Below, one piece after another: positions 1 to 9,559 of a stretch of DNA of 64,000 bases. Made by a program: the position numbers and the translations under genes. Below the pieces are notes generated by a model. That model was given only the letters and a program-made list of their open reading frames with translations, ran no database searches and was not told the origin of the DNA. This stretch comes from Paenibacillus agilis (GTDB taxonomy: Bacteria > Bacillota > Bacilli > Paenibacillales > Paenibacillaceae), in contig NZ_VNJK01000001.1 in assembly GCF_007786455.1 (NCBI RefSeq), positions 1,262,074 to 1,326,073 on the forward strand, in the 5' to 3' direction. Within the stretch, counting starts at the first letter, position 1. The number at the start of each line of letters is the position of its first letter.

Positions 1-1179
1 CTATGGGATGCCATCGGTCTTGTAAAAAGTGCGCAGCGAATGGAGGCGGAAGGGGACGTCCTGCCAGATTGGGTTACATCATGGATTGCTGCTGGTCATA
101 CGAGCTTTTACGTGAGAGAAGCTGGAAGCAGCGCCTTCTATTATGAATGCGCCCTAACTGCTGTTGAAACTCGGCCTGAGCACATTTCCCTGCGTGCGCT
201 GAAAGAGCAAAATCGTATTATTTTGTCTAACTCAGGTGCGAATTTGATTGATATTGGTGACGATGTTGCCTGTCTGGAGTTCAGTTCGCCTAATAACGCC
301 ATTGGCGGGGACATTTTAACGATGATTCAGAAGAGCGCAGAAGAAGTGCGCAACAACTATCGAGGTCTCGTCATTGCGAATGAAGGTAAACATTTTTGCG
401 TCGGTGCCAACTTGATGCTGCTATTAATGGAAGCGCAGGATGGCGAGTGGGATGAAGTGGATAGCATAATTCGATTGTTCCAAAACAGCATGATGGCATT
501 GAAACGGTTGCCGAAGCCGGTCGTGGCTGCTCCGCATCAGATGACGCTTGGTGGTGGAGTGGAAGCTTGTATGCCAGCTGATAAGGTGATTTTCTCGGCT
601 GAAACTTACTATGGACTTGTTGAAGTCGGTGTTGGTCTTATTCCAGCAGGCGGTGGTTGTAAAGAAGTTGCACTGCGCACAAGCCGCTTAGTGAGCAATC
701 CTGAAGTTGATTTGCAGCCATTTATGAATGGTTACTTTGAAACGATTGGGATGGCGAAAGTGTCAACGAGCGGTCATGATACGAAGCGACTTGGTTACAT
801 GGCACCGCAAGATTCGGTCGTTATTAACTCGGATCACCGTATTTATGAAGCAAAAATGGCCGTGCTGGATATGGATCGTGCTGGCTATACTGCGCCAGTC
901 GAAGAGCGTATCCGCGTTGTCGGCGAACAAGGCAAAGCGGTTATGCAGCTAGGTGCGTATACGATGCGCCAAAGTGGTTTTATCAGCGAGCACGACCAAC
1001 TGATCGCCAACAAGCTTGCGCATGTATTGGCTGGCGGAAATGTGCCAGCGAACAGCTATGTTTCGGAGCAGTATATGCTCGATCTGGAGCGAGAAGCATT
1101 TTTAAGCTTAACGGGTGAGCCTAAGACGCAGCAGCGGATGCAGCATATTTTGACGACGGGTAAACCACTGCGCAACTAG
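1..1179 (+). CDS. fadN: FadN-type 3-hydroxyacyl-CoA dehydrogenase/enoyl-CoA hydratase, C-terminal part
   Basis: The reading frame is open at the first base, so the N-terminal half lies outside the window; 392 residues are visible. The first residues (LWDAIGL) look like the end of the 3-hydroxyacyl-CoA dehydrogenase C-terminal domain. From about residue 80 an enoyl-CoA hydratase fold follows, with HFCVGANL and MTLGGGVEAC as the oxyanion-hole segments that stabilise the acyl-CoA thioester. Proteins with a dehydrogenase followed by a hydratase are the FadN class of Bacillus, which carry out hydration and the second oxidation step of beta-oxidation in the cytoplasm. The next gene is the thiolase fadA, 96 bases downstream, and fadE follows, the same gene order as B. 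subtilis fadNAE. The family identification is strong; chain-length range cannot be read. Confidence 0.93.
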   Translation, partial: LWDAIGLVKSAQRMEAEGDVLPDWVTSWIAAGHTSFYVREAGSSAFYYECALTAVETRPEHISLRALKEQNRIILSNSGANLIDIGDDVACLEFSSPNNAIGGDILTMIQKSAEEVRNNYRGLVIANEGKHFCVGANLMLLLMEAQDGEWDEVDSIIRLFQNSMMALKRLPKPVVAAPHQMTLGGGVEACMPADKVIFSAETYYGLVEVGVGLIPAGGGCKEVALRTSRLVSNPEVDLQPFMNGYFETIGMAKVSTSGHDTKRLGYMAPQDSVVINSDHRIYEAKMAVLDMDRAGYTAPVEERIRVVGEQGKAVMQLGAYTMRQSGFISEHDQLIANKLAHVLAGGNVPANSYVSEQYMLDLEREAFLSLTGEPKTQQRMQHILTTGKPLRN

Positions 1180-1275
1180 TAGAGTTGAATGGGTTTCGTA
1201 TTAACGAATCATCGAGCTATTAAACTATTTAGCTAACCAAATAACTGAGATCAGAACCAGTGAGGGGAGATTACG

Positions 1276-2460
1276 ATGAAAGAAGCAGTCATAGTATCCA
1301 TCGTGCGTACACCGATTGGCAGAGCGAAGCGCGGCAGTTTAGCGCATACACGTTCCGAGGATTTAGGCCGCATTGTGCTGGATGAAGCAATCCGTAGGGC
1401 GCCTGGTCTGCGCAAAGAGGACGTTGATGACGTCATTATCGGCTGTGCAATGCCTGAGGGTGAGCAAGGCCTTAACTTTGCCCGTGTAATGTCGCTGTAT
1501 GCAGACTTTCCGACGACTGTGCCAGCTGTTACAGTCAACCGCTTTTGCGCATCGGGACTACAGTCGATTGCTTATGCGGCTGAACGGATTATGCTTGGGC
1601 ACGCCGATGTCATCGTGGCGGGGGGCGTCGAAAGTATGAGTCACGTCCCGATGACAGGATTCAAGCTTGCACCGCATCCTCAGCTTGTAGCAGAAATGCC
1701 GCAAGTATATATGGGCATGGGCCATACTGCGGAAAATGTGGCGAACCGCTATGACATTAGCCGCGAAGCGCAAGACGAATTCGCGTATAACAGCCATAGG
1801 AAAGCGGCAGCGGCAATTTCAGAAGGCAAATTCAAAGATGAGATCGTCTCAGTCTCGACGAAGGTAAAGGGCATCGGTGAGAATGGGCGTCCGTGGGAGA
1901 AGGATATCGTATTCGATATGGACGAAGGTGTTCGCACTGACACGTCGATAGAAGGTTTGGCTAAGCTGAAGCCATCTTTTGCAGCGAAAGGCTCGGTCAC
2001 AGCTGGCAATGCCTCACAGATGAGTGATGGTGCTGCTGCTGCTGTACTGATGTCCAGAGAGCGTGCAGAAGCACTAGGTCTGAAGCCGCTGGCAGCATTT
2101 CGCTCCTTTGCATTGGCGGGTGTTGACCCTGAAGTGATGGGAATTGGCCCAATCGAAGCGATTCCAAAAGCGCTTAAGCTGGCTGGTATTACGAAAGAGC
2201 AAGTGAATCTATATGAGCTGAACGAAGCATTTGCTTCACAATGCGTAGCTATTATTCGTCAGCTGGAATTGGATGAAAGCAAAGTCAACGTGAACGGTGG
2301 GGCTATTGCGCTTGGGCATCCACTTGGCTGCACAGGAACGAAGCTGACCGCATCGCTCGTCCATGAGCTGCGTCGCCGCGGCGGAGGATATGGCGTCGTA
2401 TCGATGTGTATTGGCGGCGGTATGGGAGCGGCCGGAGTAATTGAGGTGTATGGAGCTTAA
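1276..2460 (+). CDS. fadA: Acetyl-CoA C-acyltransferase (3-ketoacyl-CoA thiolase)
   Basis: Full-length 394-residue thiolase, which cleaves 3-ketoacyl-CoA with CoA to acetyl-CoA and a shortened acyl-CoA, the last step of beta-oxidation. The nucleophilic cysteine is C91 in NRFCASGLQ; the GHPLG histidine is H348 and the second active-site cysteine is C378 in CIGGGMG. NEAFA is also present. The ATG is preceded by GAGGGGAG at a normal distance. It lies 96 bases after fadN in the same direction, so the two are probably cotranscribed. Biosynthetic acetoacetyl-CoA thiolases share these motifs, but the position between fadN and fadE favours the degradative role. Confidence 0.95.
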   Translation: MKEAVIVSIVRTPIGRAKRGSLAHTRSEDLGRIVLDEAIRRAPGLRKEDVDDVIIGCAMPEGEQGLNFARVMSLYADFPTTVPAVTVNRFCASGLQSIAYAAERIMLGHADVIVAGGVESMSHVPMTGFKLAPHPQLVAEMPQVYMGMGHTAENVANRYDISREAQDEFAYNSHRKAAAAISEGKFKDEIVSVSTKVKGIGENGRPWEKDIVFDMDEGVRTDTSIEGLAKLKPSFAAKGSVTAGNASQMSDGAAAAVLMSRERAEALGLKPLAAFRSFALAGVDPEVMGIGPIEAIPKALKLAGITKEQVNLYELNEAFASQCVAIIRQLELDESKVNVNGGAIALGHPLGCTGTKLTASLVHELRRRGGGYGVVSMCIGGGMGAAGVIEVYGA

Positions 2461-2506
2461 GCACTGAGTAAGTGGAAAGTTCATAACGTTCCTAATCGAT
2501 ATTAGT

Positions 2507-2683
2507 GACAATTGTGCAGTTATTTCATTTGTAAATCTGCCTATTTCGCAGATTAACGCCAAAAATACATTTATTTTGGTCTACTCACCCATTTAAAGTG
2601 CCTAATCGAGAAAATGAACTGCACATTTGTCCGTATTTACTGCAAAATGGCGTTTTCTGCTAAAAATAGCTGCACATTTGTCC
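2507..2683. repeat. Intergenic element with three copies of a 13-14 base repeat
   Basis: The 398-base gap between fadA and fadE holds no gene. CTGCACATTTGTCC occurs at 2619-2632 and 2670-2683, and its inverse GACAATTGTGCAG at 2507-2519. The left arm and the reverse complement of the right arm share GACAA..GTGCAG(T/C)TATTT, so the block is a large imperfect inverted repeat. Inside it are small hairpins at 2534-2554 (AATCTGC/GCAGATT) and 2559-2579. CCTAATCGA also occurs twice, at 2491 and 2601. It resembles a dispersed intergenic repeat family; that it is repeated elsewhere in the genome is inference. Confidence 0.6.
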
Positions 2684-2819
2684 ATGCCCTATCTTTAGTT
2701 TTCATTTGTGTACGGTTGTGGAAGGTAGTATTGGCGTGAATATGAGGTTATTCCTTCGCACAGAAGAAATAGAAATCAACTAATTATATCCATTAATTTT
2801 TAATAGAAATTTATCTTAA

Positions 2820-2833
2820 TGTAAACGCATTCA
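2820..2833 (+). promoter_or_regulatory. Candidate catabolite-responsive element (CcpA site) at fadE
   Basis: TGTAAACGCATTCA matches the CRE consensus TGWAANCGNTNWCA at every defined position but one. It lies 26 bases before the fadE start codon, a position where CcpA would block transcription. Glucose repression of beta-oxidation genes makes biological sense. I could not define a convincing promoter next to it. Confidence 0.5.
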
Positions 2834-2858
2834 TTATATGATAAAGGAGAGATTGGAT

Positions 2859-4643
2859 ATGTTGGACACGAAAGGTACGAAAGTGAAAGGCGGAAGCTTC
2901 ATTATTGATGATGTTGAGGCGAGCTCCGTCGTTATACCTGAGGACTTTGTAGAAGAACAGCGCATGATGATGGAGACAACACGTGACTTTGTAGAGGGAG
3001 AAGTAATGCCTCACGACGAAGAAATCGAGAAGCTCAATTACGAGCTGACGGTTAAGCTGATTCGTAAAGCGGGTGAGCTTGGCTTGCTTGGCTCAGACGT
3101 TCCAGAAGAGTATGGCGGTCTTGGTCTGGACAAGGTTAGTTCCACACTTATTAACGAAACGCTTGCTAAAGCCTCTTCGTTTGCCCTGTCCGTAGGTGCG
3201 CATGTTGGTATTGGTACGCTGCCGATCGTTTTTTTCGGAACAGCTGAGCAGAAGCGCAAATATTTGCCGGCATTGGCTACAGGTGAAAAGATTGCAGCCT
3301 ACTGCTTAACAGAGCCGACATCTGGTTCGGATGCATTGGGCGCGAAGACGACAGCGAAGCTGTCTGAAGACGGTCAGCATTACATTTTGAATGGCTCCAA
3401 AATATTTATTACGAATGCTGGATTTGCAGATATTTTCATTGTATATGCGAAAGTGGATGGTAAGGACTTTACGACCTTTATTGTAGAGCGTGATATGGAA
3501 GGGTTTTCGATCGGCCCTGAGGAGAAAAAGATGGGTATTAAAGGATCATCTACGTGCCCATTGTTCTTTGAAGATGTAAAAGTTCCTGTTGAAAATGTAC
3601 TCGGTGAAATTGGCCGTGGCCATGTTATCGCGTTCAATATTTTGAACATTGGTCGATTTAAATTAGGTGCTGGCTGTCTTGGCGCAGCGAAAGAAGCGAT
3701 TGAGCTCAGCTCCAAATATGCAAATACACGTACACAGTTCAGTAAACCGTTGTCTGCTTTCCCACTCATCGGCAAAAAGCTGGCAGAAATGAACATTCGT
3801 ACGTACGTGACGGAAAGCATGGTGTACCGCACTTCCGGCTTGATTGATTCGAGTATGAAGGACATTGACCAAAATCAACCTGATTCCGGTCAATTGCTGG
3901 CGAAGAGTATTGCAGAATATGCCTTAGAATGCTCGATTAACAAAGTATTTGCGTCCGAAGTGCTGGACTTCGTTGCAGATGAAGGCGTGCAGATTCATGG
4001 TGGCTACGGCTTTACGCAGGAATATAAAATCGAGCGTATTTACCGTGATTCGCGAATTAACCGTATTTTTGAAGGCACAAATGAAATTAACCGCTTGCTT
4101 ATCCCAGGCACTTTGGTCAAAAAAGCGATGAAAGGCGAACTGCCTCTCATGCAAAAAGCACAAGGCTTGCAAGCTGAACTTATGCAGCTCGTACCTGGAC
4201 AAACATTTGAGGGCACGTTGGAGCATGAGACGCATTTGCTGTTGATGGCCAAAAAAATATTCCTCATGATTGGTGGATTAGCAATGCAAAAGTACGCCAT
4301 GGAGCTTGATAAGCAGCAGGAAGTGCTCAGTAATTTGGCGGATGTTATGATTCTCGTCTATGCCATGGAGAGTGCGCTGCTGCGGACACGTAAAATGATT
4401 GCCAAACTAGGTGAACAAAAGGCTGCCAATGCTATCGAAATGACGAAAGTATATGTACACGAAGCATTTGATGACGTTGATCGTTTTGCAAAAGAGGCCC
4501 TTGCGACAATGGAAAGTGGCGATGTACTGCGTACACAGCTGTCGATTTTGAAGAAGCTGACTCGCAACACGCCGATTGATACGGTAGCTGTAAAGCGCGG
4601 TATTGCGGCTCGTGTAATTGGTGCAGAAAAGTACATCGTCTAA
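2859..4643 (+). CDS. fadE: Acyl-CoA dehydrogenase, FadE type
   Basis: A 594-residue flavoprotein, the same length as B. subtilis FadE, catalysing the first oxidation of acyl-CoA to trans-2-enoyl-CoA with FAD and passing electrons to ETF. The N-terminal, middle (YCLTEPTSGSDA) and C-terminal dehydrogenase domains are in the normal order; FEGTNEINR carries the usual catalytic glutamate region, and a C-terminal extension of roughly 180 residues is typical of this long class. An ATG seven codons upstream at 2838 is in frame, but AAAGGAGA at 2843-2850 sits inside that extension and is correctly spaced for the ATG at 2859, so I use the latter. A candidate CRE lies just upstream. Confidence 0.94.
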   Translation: MLDTKGTKVKGGSFIIDDVEASSVVIPEDFVEEQRMMMETTRDFVEGEVMPHDEEIEKLNYELTVKLIRKAGELGLLGSDVPEEYGGLGLDKVSSTLINETLAKASSFALSVGAHVGIGTLPIVFFGTAEQKRKYLPALATGEKIAAYCLTEPTSGSDALGAKTTAKLSEDGQHYILNGSKIFITNAGFADIFIVYAKVDGKDFTTFIVERDMEGFSIGPEEKKMGIKGSSTCPLFFEDVKVPVENVLGEIGRGHVIAFNILNIGRFKLGAGCLGAAKEAIELSSKYANTRTQFSKPLSAFPLIGKKLAEMNIRTYVTESMVYRTSGLIDSSMKDIDQNQPDSGQLLAKSIAEYALECSINKVFASEVLDFVADEGVQIHGGYGFTQEYKIERIYRDSRINRIFEGTNEINRLLIPGTLVKKAMKGELPLMQKAQGLQAELMQLVPGQTFEGTLEHETHLLLMAKKIFLMIGGLAMQKYAMELDKQQEVLSNLADVMILVYAMESALLRTRKMIAKLGEQKAANAIEMTKVYVHEAFDDVDRFAKEALATMESGDVLRTQLSILKKLTRNTPIDTVAVKRGIAARVIGAEKYIV

Positions 4644-4733
4644 CGGTTGATATCGTCGAAAATATGGCTGACACACGCTAACCAACAACGCCGTAATCGA
4701 ACGGCGTGGACCTGGGGAAAGGGATGAGCTTGT

Positions 4734-6413
4734 ATGCCATTGGATAAGCCATGGCTCTGTCATTATCCTAGTGAGATCACCTCTACCTACGAATATCCTA
4801 AGCATAATTTGGCATTGTTTCTCATTCAGGCGGCACGTGATTATCCAGAACGAACCGCCCTACATTTTATGGGAAAAAAGATAAACTATGAGCAACTGTT
4901 GGAAGCTGCATACCGCTGCGCAAATATGTTGAAGAGCCTTGGTGTGAAACGCGGTGACCGGGTGGCAATTATGCTGCCTAACTGTCCTCAGACAGTCATT
5001 GCCTACTACGGAACTCTAATGATTGGTGCCGTTGCCGTGCTTACGAATCCGCTCTACAAGGAGCGGGAAATTGAACATCAGCTCAATGATGCCGAGGCCA
5101 AAATAATGGTTACACTGGACCTGCTGTTCCCTCGTGTGCATGCGGTAAAGCAGCAAACGGGTCTAGAGCACATTATTGTAACTTCCATTAAAGAATTTTT
5201 GCCGTTTCCTAAAAATTTGCTTTATCCATTCAAAGCAAAGCGCAGTGGAGCGAATCTGGACGTCCCTTACGGCAAGGGCGTCCACTCTTTTCATTCACTT
5301 ATACAACTTGCTTCGCAGGAAGCTGTATGCGTTGATGTAGACGCAGTGAATGAGCTTGCACTGCTGCAATACACAGGTGGCACAACGGGTGCTGCCAAGG
5401 GTGTCATGCTGACACACAGTAACCTCATTGCCAACACGCTGCAAGTTTCCCGCTGGTTCTATAAGGCAAAGCGGGGCGAGTCTATATATTTGGGAGCGCT
5501 TCCTTTTTTCCATGTGTTTGGCATGACGGTACTTATGAACTTGTCGATCCTTACGGCAGGGATGAATATTCTTATCCCCAAATTCGATGCCAAAGACATA
5601 TTGGAATCGATCCAACGACTCAAACCAACGATGTTTCCAGGGGCTCCAACCATGTATATTGCACTCATCAATCACCCTACTATTACTAATTACGATCTTT
5701 CTTCCATTGAAATGTGCATTAGTGGGGCATCTTCACTGCCGCTTGAAGTGCAGACGAAGTTTGAGCAATTGAGCGGATGTAAGCTTATTGAAGGGTATGG
5801 GTTATCGGAAAGCTCTCCAGTAACGCATGCAAATCTACTGTGGGGGAAGCGGAAAAATGGAACGATCGGTATTCCATTTCCGGATACGGATGCCAAGGTT
5901 GTAGCTCCTGATACAGGCGAAGAAATGCCCGTTGGCGAAATTGGCGAGTTAGTCGTCAAGGGACCACAGGTGATGAAGGGCTATTGGAAGCGACCTGAAG
6001 AAACGAGCAAAGTATTGCGCGATGGCTGGTTATATACCGGCGACATGGCACGCATGGATGAGGAAGGATTTTTCACGATTGTTGATCGGAAAAAGGACCT
6101 CGTTATTGCAGGTGGATTTAACATTTATCCGCGAGAAATTGAAGAGGTGCTGTTTGAGCATCCTCACATTCAAGATGCCAGTGTGGTCGGTATTCCAGAT
6201 GAGTACCGGGGGGAAACGGTCAAGGCATACATTGTGCTGCGTGCTGGCAAGCATGTAACGGAAGAAGAGTTGAATGTATGGTGCCGAGCTCGTCTGGCCA
6301 GCTATAAGGTGCCGCGCCACTATGAATTTAGGGCTGAACTGCCGAAGACGATTGCTGGTAAAGTGCTGAAACGTGCCCTCTTGGAAGAAGAGACGACTGC
6401 GTTGATGAAATAG
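4734..6413 (+). CDS. lcfA: Long-chain fatty-acid--CoA ligase
   Basis: A 559-residue AMP-forming ligase that activates free fatty acids to acyl-CoA with ATP and CoA, feeding the fad enzymes beside it. The AMP-binding loop YTGGTTGAAKG starts at residue 213. GYGLSESSP and the adenylation motif YTGDMARMDEEGF follow, then the hinge DRKKDLVIAGGFNIYP and, near the C terminus, the conserved lysine region TIAGKVLKRALL. Length and motifs match B. subtilis LcfA (560 residues). It begins 90 bases after fadE with an AAGGGATGAG-type binding site, so it is probably in the same unit. FadD-type names are used for the same activity. Confidence 0.92.
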   Translation: MPLDKPWLCHYPSEITSTYEYPKHNLALFLIQAARDYPERTALHFMGKKINYEQLLEAAYRCANMLKSLGVKRGDRVAIMLPNCPQTVIAYYGTLMIGAVAVLTNPLYKEREIEHQLNDAEAKIMVTLDLLFPRVHAVKQQTGLEHIIVTSIKEFLPFPKNLLYPFKAKRSGANLDVPYGKGVHSFHSLIQLASQEAVCVDVDAVNELALLQYTGGTTGAAKGVMLTHSNLIANTLQVSRWFYKAKRGESIYLGALPFFHVFGMTVLMNLSILTAGMNILIPKFDAKDILESIQRLKPTMFPGAPTMYIALINHPTITNYDLSSIEMCISGASSLPLEVQTKFEQLSGCKLIEGYGLSESSPVTHANLLWGKRKNGTIGIPFPDTDAKVVAPDTGEEMPVGEIGELVVKGPQVMKGYWKRPEETSKVLRDGWLYTGDMARMDEEGFFTIVDRKKDLVIAGGFNIYPREIEEVLFEHPHIQDASVVGIPDEYRGETVKAYIVLRAGKHVTEEELNVWCRARLASYKVPRHYEFRAELPKTIAGKVLKRALLEEETTALMK

Positions 6414-6420
6414 GCAAGAG

Positions 6421-6447
6421 TAATAAAAGTAATAAAAGTAATAAAAG
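6421..6447. repeat. Three tandem copies of TAATAAAAG
   Basis: Three perfect, adjacent 9-base units directly after the stop codon of the acyl-CoA ligase gene and 56 bases before the thioesterase start. There is no hairpin, so it is not an intrinsic terminator. It is a short tandem repeat whose copy number may vary between strains. Confidence 0.85.
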
Positions 6448-6502
6448 TGTATAACAGCCGCAATACAGTCTGTGTGTAGTAAAAATCAGGAGGAATTGTC
6501 CG

Positions 6503-6946
6503 ATGAGTTTAAAGCCGGTTACGGAAGGACAAGAGAAATGGCTGAGTACGTTAACGGAGCGTGCACGCGGTACATTCTGGGACTTTATTGGCTGCGAAGT
6601 GATCGAAGCTTCTACAGCTAAGGTTGTACTCAAACTTAACGTGCAGCCACACCATTTGAATGTGATCGGAATCGTTCATGGTGGTGTGCTTGCTTCGCTG
6701 CTCGATAATGCGATGGGGCTGGCTACGATGCTGCTTCGTCCGCATGAAAATACGGTTACGTCCAATTTAAATGTTAATTTTGTTGCTCCCATGAAGGCCG
6801 AAGAGCTTATTGTGACGGCAGAGGTCATTCATCAGTCAGGTCGTTCACTGACCTGTACAGGTAAGGTGGAAAGCAGCGGTGGAGCCTTAGGAACGATTGG
6901 TACAGGAACATTCCGTGTTGTAAATCCCGTTGTAGTCCTCCCTTAA
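6503..6946 (+). CDS. PaaI-family hotdog thioesterase
   Basis: A 147-residue single-domain hotdog protein. The segment NVIGIVHGGVLASLLDNAMGLA is the family signature: the HGG turn followed by the long central helix with its acidic residue. Members hydrolyse acyl-CoA or aromatic acyl-CoA thioesters in the cytoplasm. AGGAGGA is well spaced from the ATG. Its position 89 bases after the ligase and before a strong terminator suggests it is the last gene of the beta-oxidation unit, where it could release CoA from stalled acyl-CoAs. The substrate is inference. Confidence 0.85.
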   Translation: MSLKPVTEGQEKWLSTLTERARGTFWDFIGCEVIEASTAKVVLKLNVQPHHLNVIGIVHGGVLASLLDNAMGLATMLLRPHENTVTSNLNVNFVAPMKAEELIVTAEVIHQSGRSLTCTGKVESSGGALGTIGTGTFRVVNPVVVLP

Positions 6947-6970
6947 CGGAATAGATGGTATAGTTAACTG

Positions 6971-7006
6971 CCAGTCGTCGATGTTGCAATCGGCGACTGG
7001 TTTTTC
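6971..7006 (+). terminator. Intrinsic terminator after the thioesterase gene
   Basis: CCAGTCG pairs with CGACTGG, with an inner CGAT/ATCG helix and a six-base loop, followed by TTTTTC. It closes the fatty acid block. Confidence 0.85.
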
Positions 7007-7084
7007 ATTACACTTGAAGTCACAATTATGTGATATAGATGAAAGAATGGCCGAATTCGAATACAATGAACATAGTTAATGTTC

Positions 7085-7113
7085 TTGTACATATCTCTTT
7101 GAATCTTTATAGT
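7085..7113 (+). promoter_or_regulatory. Candidate sigma-A promoter of the FAH-family gene
   Basis: TTGTAC (7085-7090), a 17-base spacer and TATAGT (7108-7113), about 50 bases before the start codon at 7164. Confidence 0.55.
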
Positions 7114-7163
7114 CCCTATGATTTTAGTAATCAGCGTTCATCAACAATAAGGAGAGGTTTCTA

Positions 7164-7835
7164 ATGACACATCAACAAGCTAGCAATTATGAGCATTCTT
7201 TTGCCGCAAATATTCGCAATGTTTACTGCATCGGTCGCAATTACAAGCTGCACGCGCTTGAGCTTGGCAATGACGTTCCTACGAAGCCAATGGTGTTTAT
7301 GAAGCCATCCCATTCGGTCGTGCCAATTGGTGATCGTACGCCGCTCGCATTGCCGCTGCATCAAGGGGCGGTTCATCATGAGATTGAGATTGTACTTTAC
7401 ATTGGCAGAGAGATTACACCAGATACGCAGGTTGATGAGGCGATTGAAGCCGTTGCACTTGGCCTTGATTTTACACTGCGTGATGTACAGGAGACGCTAA
7501 AGACGAAAGGCCATCCATGGTTGCCTGCTAAAGGCGTTCATAATTCAGGACCAATCACGAATACGATTCCTTTTGAGGGAGCGCAGCAAGTTATCCGTAC
7601 GCCATTTGCGTTGCTGCGCAATGGTGAGGTCGTGCAGCAGGGAACAGCAGCTGATATGATTTTCGATTTGCAGCAGCTCATTCAATTTGTAGCGTCTAAC
7701 TATGGCTTAAGTAAAGGTGATGTTATTTTCACGGGAACACCGGCAGGCGTTGGGGCGGTACAAGCTGGAGATGTACTTGAGCTGCAATGGAATGGCGAGA
7801 CGATCGGTTCCTGTGTTATAGAGGCTAAACAATAG
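7164..7835 (+). CDS. Fumarylacetoacetate hydrolase (FAH) family protein
   Basis: A 223-residue single FAH-like domain. HHEIEIVLYIG and LGLDFTLRD supply the acidic residues that bind the divalent metal in this superfamily; KGVHNSGPI and FTGTPAGVGA are further family blocks. Small FAH proteins act as oxaloacetate decarboxylases/tautomerases, acylpyruvases or catechol-pathway hydratases, and sequence alone does not separate these. AAGGAGAGG precedes the ATG. It has its own promoter and follows a strong terminator, so it is not part of the fad operon. The next gene, DUF92, starts 85 bases later and may be cotranscribed. Confidence 0.85.
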   Translation: MTHQQASNYEHSFAANIRNVYCIGRNYKLHALELGNDVPTKPMVFMKPSHSVVPIGDRTPLALPLHQGAVHHEIEIVLYIGREITPDTQVDEAIEAVALGLDFTLRDVQETLKTKGHPWLPAKGVHNSGPITNTIPFEGAQQVIRTPFALLRNGEVVQQGTAADMIFDLQQLIQFVASNYGLSKGDVIFTGTPAGVGAVQAGDVLELQWNGETIGSCVIEAKQ

Positions 7836-7920
7836 TAATAATAGTATTTGTATAGGTAGTCATTAAAATAGCAATGTAAGAAAGCAATTAAGATAGTAAG
7901 GAAACGAGAAAGGAAACAAA

Positions 7921-8751
7921 ATGGACTGGATAATTGGATTAGTTGGTAGTTTCTTTATGGCCGGCGCTGCTTATAAAAAACGCTCACTTACTCGTTCAGG
8001 TGCACTAGCAGCTTTTGTAATGGGAACGGTGTACTTTGGAAGTGGTAGTTTGCTATGGTTCGGGCTGCTGCTCACCTTTTTTATAACGTCAACGGGTTGG
8101 TCAAAATGGAAAAAGCGCGCGAAAAGCCGCTTTGATACGATTTATGAAAAAACGGGTCAGCGAGATGCGCACCAAGTATGGGCTAACGGCGGAATCGGTA
8201 TGCTGTTATGTGTGGCGAACGCATTATTTCCACATCCAGCTTGGGTATTTTTATTCGTTGGGGTTATGGCTACCGTTAATGCGGATACATGGGCGACGGA
8301 AATTGGCAGCTTGAGCCGCTCGCAGCCGCGTTCGGTCATCACGTGGCGCCCTGTGCCAGCAGGTACGTCAGGAGCTGTATCGGCACTCGGTAGCTGGGCT
8401 GCAGTTGGAGGAGCGCTCACCATTGGAGGAGCGGCTGTTGTCTGCTTGTACATCGCTCAAGATCTCGCTTTTCCATATCCATATAGCTGGTATTTGCTGC
8501 TTGCAATCGGCATTAGTGGAGCCGTTGGCGGTGTGGCAGGTGCATTTACAGATTCCTTGCTGGGTGCAACTTGGCAGGCTGCCTACCGATGCGAGAAGTG
8601 TGGTGTTGCAACAGAAAGATTGCAGCATTGTGATCAGGCAACTACACTCGTTCGCGGTTTCCGTTGGATGACGAATGATTTGGTCAATAGCCTAAGTTCC
8701 ATCGTTGGCGGTTTGTTGGCTTGGTTAATCGGTAGTTTGCTGCTAGGATAG
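7921..8751 (+). CDS. DUF92 family integral membrane protein
   Basis: A 276-residue protein with about six hydrophobic segments. Signatures of DUF92 are all present: an AYKKRSLTRSGALAAFVMG start, QRDAHQVWANGG, VNADTWATEIG, PAGTSGAVSALG, GGVAGAFTDSLLGATWQ, a CEKCG pair and NDLVNSLSS. Plant relatives (VTE6) phosphorylate phytyl phosphate and a prenyl-phosphate kinase activity is the usual proposal; for bacterial members this is inference. The start has a GAAAGGA binding site. It stands between the FAH gene and tetR with no visible functional partner. Confidence 0.85.
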   Translation: MDWIIGLVGSFFMAGAAYKKRSLTRSGALAAFVMGTVYFGSGSLLWFGLLLTFFITSTGWSKWKKRAKSRFDTIYEKTGQRDAHQVWANGGIGMLLCVANALFPHPAWVFLFVGVMATVNADTWATEIGSLSRSQPRSVITWRPVPAGTSGAVSALGSWAAVGGALTIGGAAVVCLYIAQDLAFPYPYSWYLLLAIGISGAVGGVAGAFTDSLLGATWQAAYRCEKCGVATERLQHCDQATTLVRGFRWMTNDLVNSLSSIVGGLLAWLIGSLLLG

Positions 8752-8888
8752 TACATGAGGCTTGTCACATTCACTGGATTGCCCTTGCTCTGAATCGACA
8801 TCTTTTATGTACCGTGTTATATTCGATATATGATAATAAGACATATCAAAAAGGTGTTTAGTCATGTTTAGCAGAAGGAGGTGGGCCG

Positions 8889-9461
8889 ATGAGTCAAGTA
8901 CAGGGAGACAAATGGAATTTGATTTTGGATGCAGCTTACGAGCTCTTCGGTGCCAACGGCTTCTATGAAACGAAAATGTCTGAGATTGCTGATCGAGCGG
9001 GAATTGCGAAAGGGACATTGTACTTGTACTTTAGCAGCAAGGAGCAATTGTTTGCGGCTATGACGAAGCGAGACTTTGAGCAATTTCTAGAGCAGATTGC
9101 GAACGGCTTGCAGCAAGGTGAGTCTTTGAAAGAGCGCTTATCCGTAGCAGCTAGTCATCATTTGCGTTATTTCTATGACCGTAGGGATTATACGAAGCTA
9201 TTTTTCATGATGCCTAACAATGATCCAGAGATGCTGCAGGAGATACAGTCTTTTATGGCTCAGTATATACGAATTCTAGCGGATATGCTTGATGATGGTG
9301 GCTTTACAGAGCCTAAGCTGCTTGCCAAGTCATTTGTAGGCATTTTGGATATGATGAAGATGGATATTCTATTCGATCCGACTTTTAAAGAGGAAGATGT
9401 ACAACAGCGAGTGGTTTTTGCTACAAACTTGTTTATGAATGGTTGCATGCATCAGAAGTAG
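8889..9461 (+). CDS. TetR/AcrR family transcriptional regulator
   Basis: A 190-residue repressor-type protein. Residues 5-50 form the TetR DNA-binding domain (ILDAAYELFGANGF, then the helix-turn-helix MSEIADRAGIAKGTLYLYF). The remainder is a helical ligand-binding domain. The N-terminal third resembles FadR (YsiA) of Bacillus, a repressor of beta-oxidation genes released by long-chain acyl-CoA; with a fad block 2.5 kb upstream this is an attractive but unproven role. AGAAGGAGGT gives a near-perfect binding site. I did not find a clear FadR-type palindrome in the window. Confidence 0.88.
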   Translation: MSQVQGDKWNLILDAAYELFGANGFYETKMSEIADRAGIAKGTLYLYFSSKEQLFAAMTKRDFEQFLEQIANGLQQGESLKERLSVAASHHLRYFYDRRDYTKLFFMMPNNDPEMLQEIQSFMAQYIRILADMLDDGGFTEPKLLAKSFVGILDMMKMDILFDPTFKEEDVQQRVVFATNLFMNGCMHQK

Positions 9462-9559
9462 ATGACGTAGAGGCTGAATTAGCCAGTATAAGACTGATTT
9501 AACAGCGAGAATCTATTTTGGCTAGCATAGCGATCATAGCTGTATAGATAAGAAGCTAG

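Noticed and set aside
2730-2860. FadR operator before fadE
   Set aside because: GAATA/TATTC at 2738-2753 and ATTCATTATATGAT at 2830-2843 are too far from the TGAATGANTANTCATTCA consensus.
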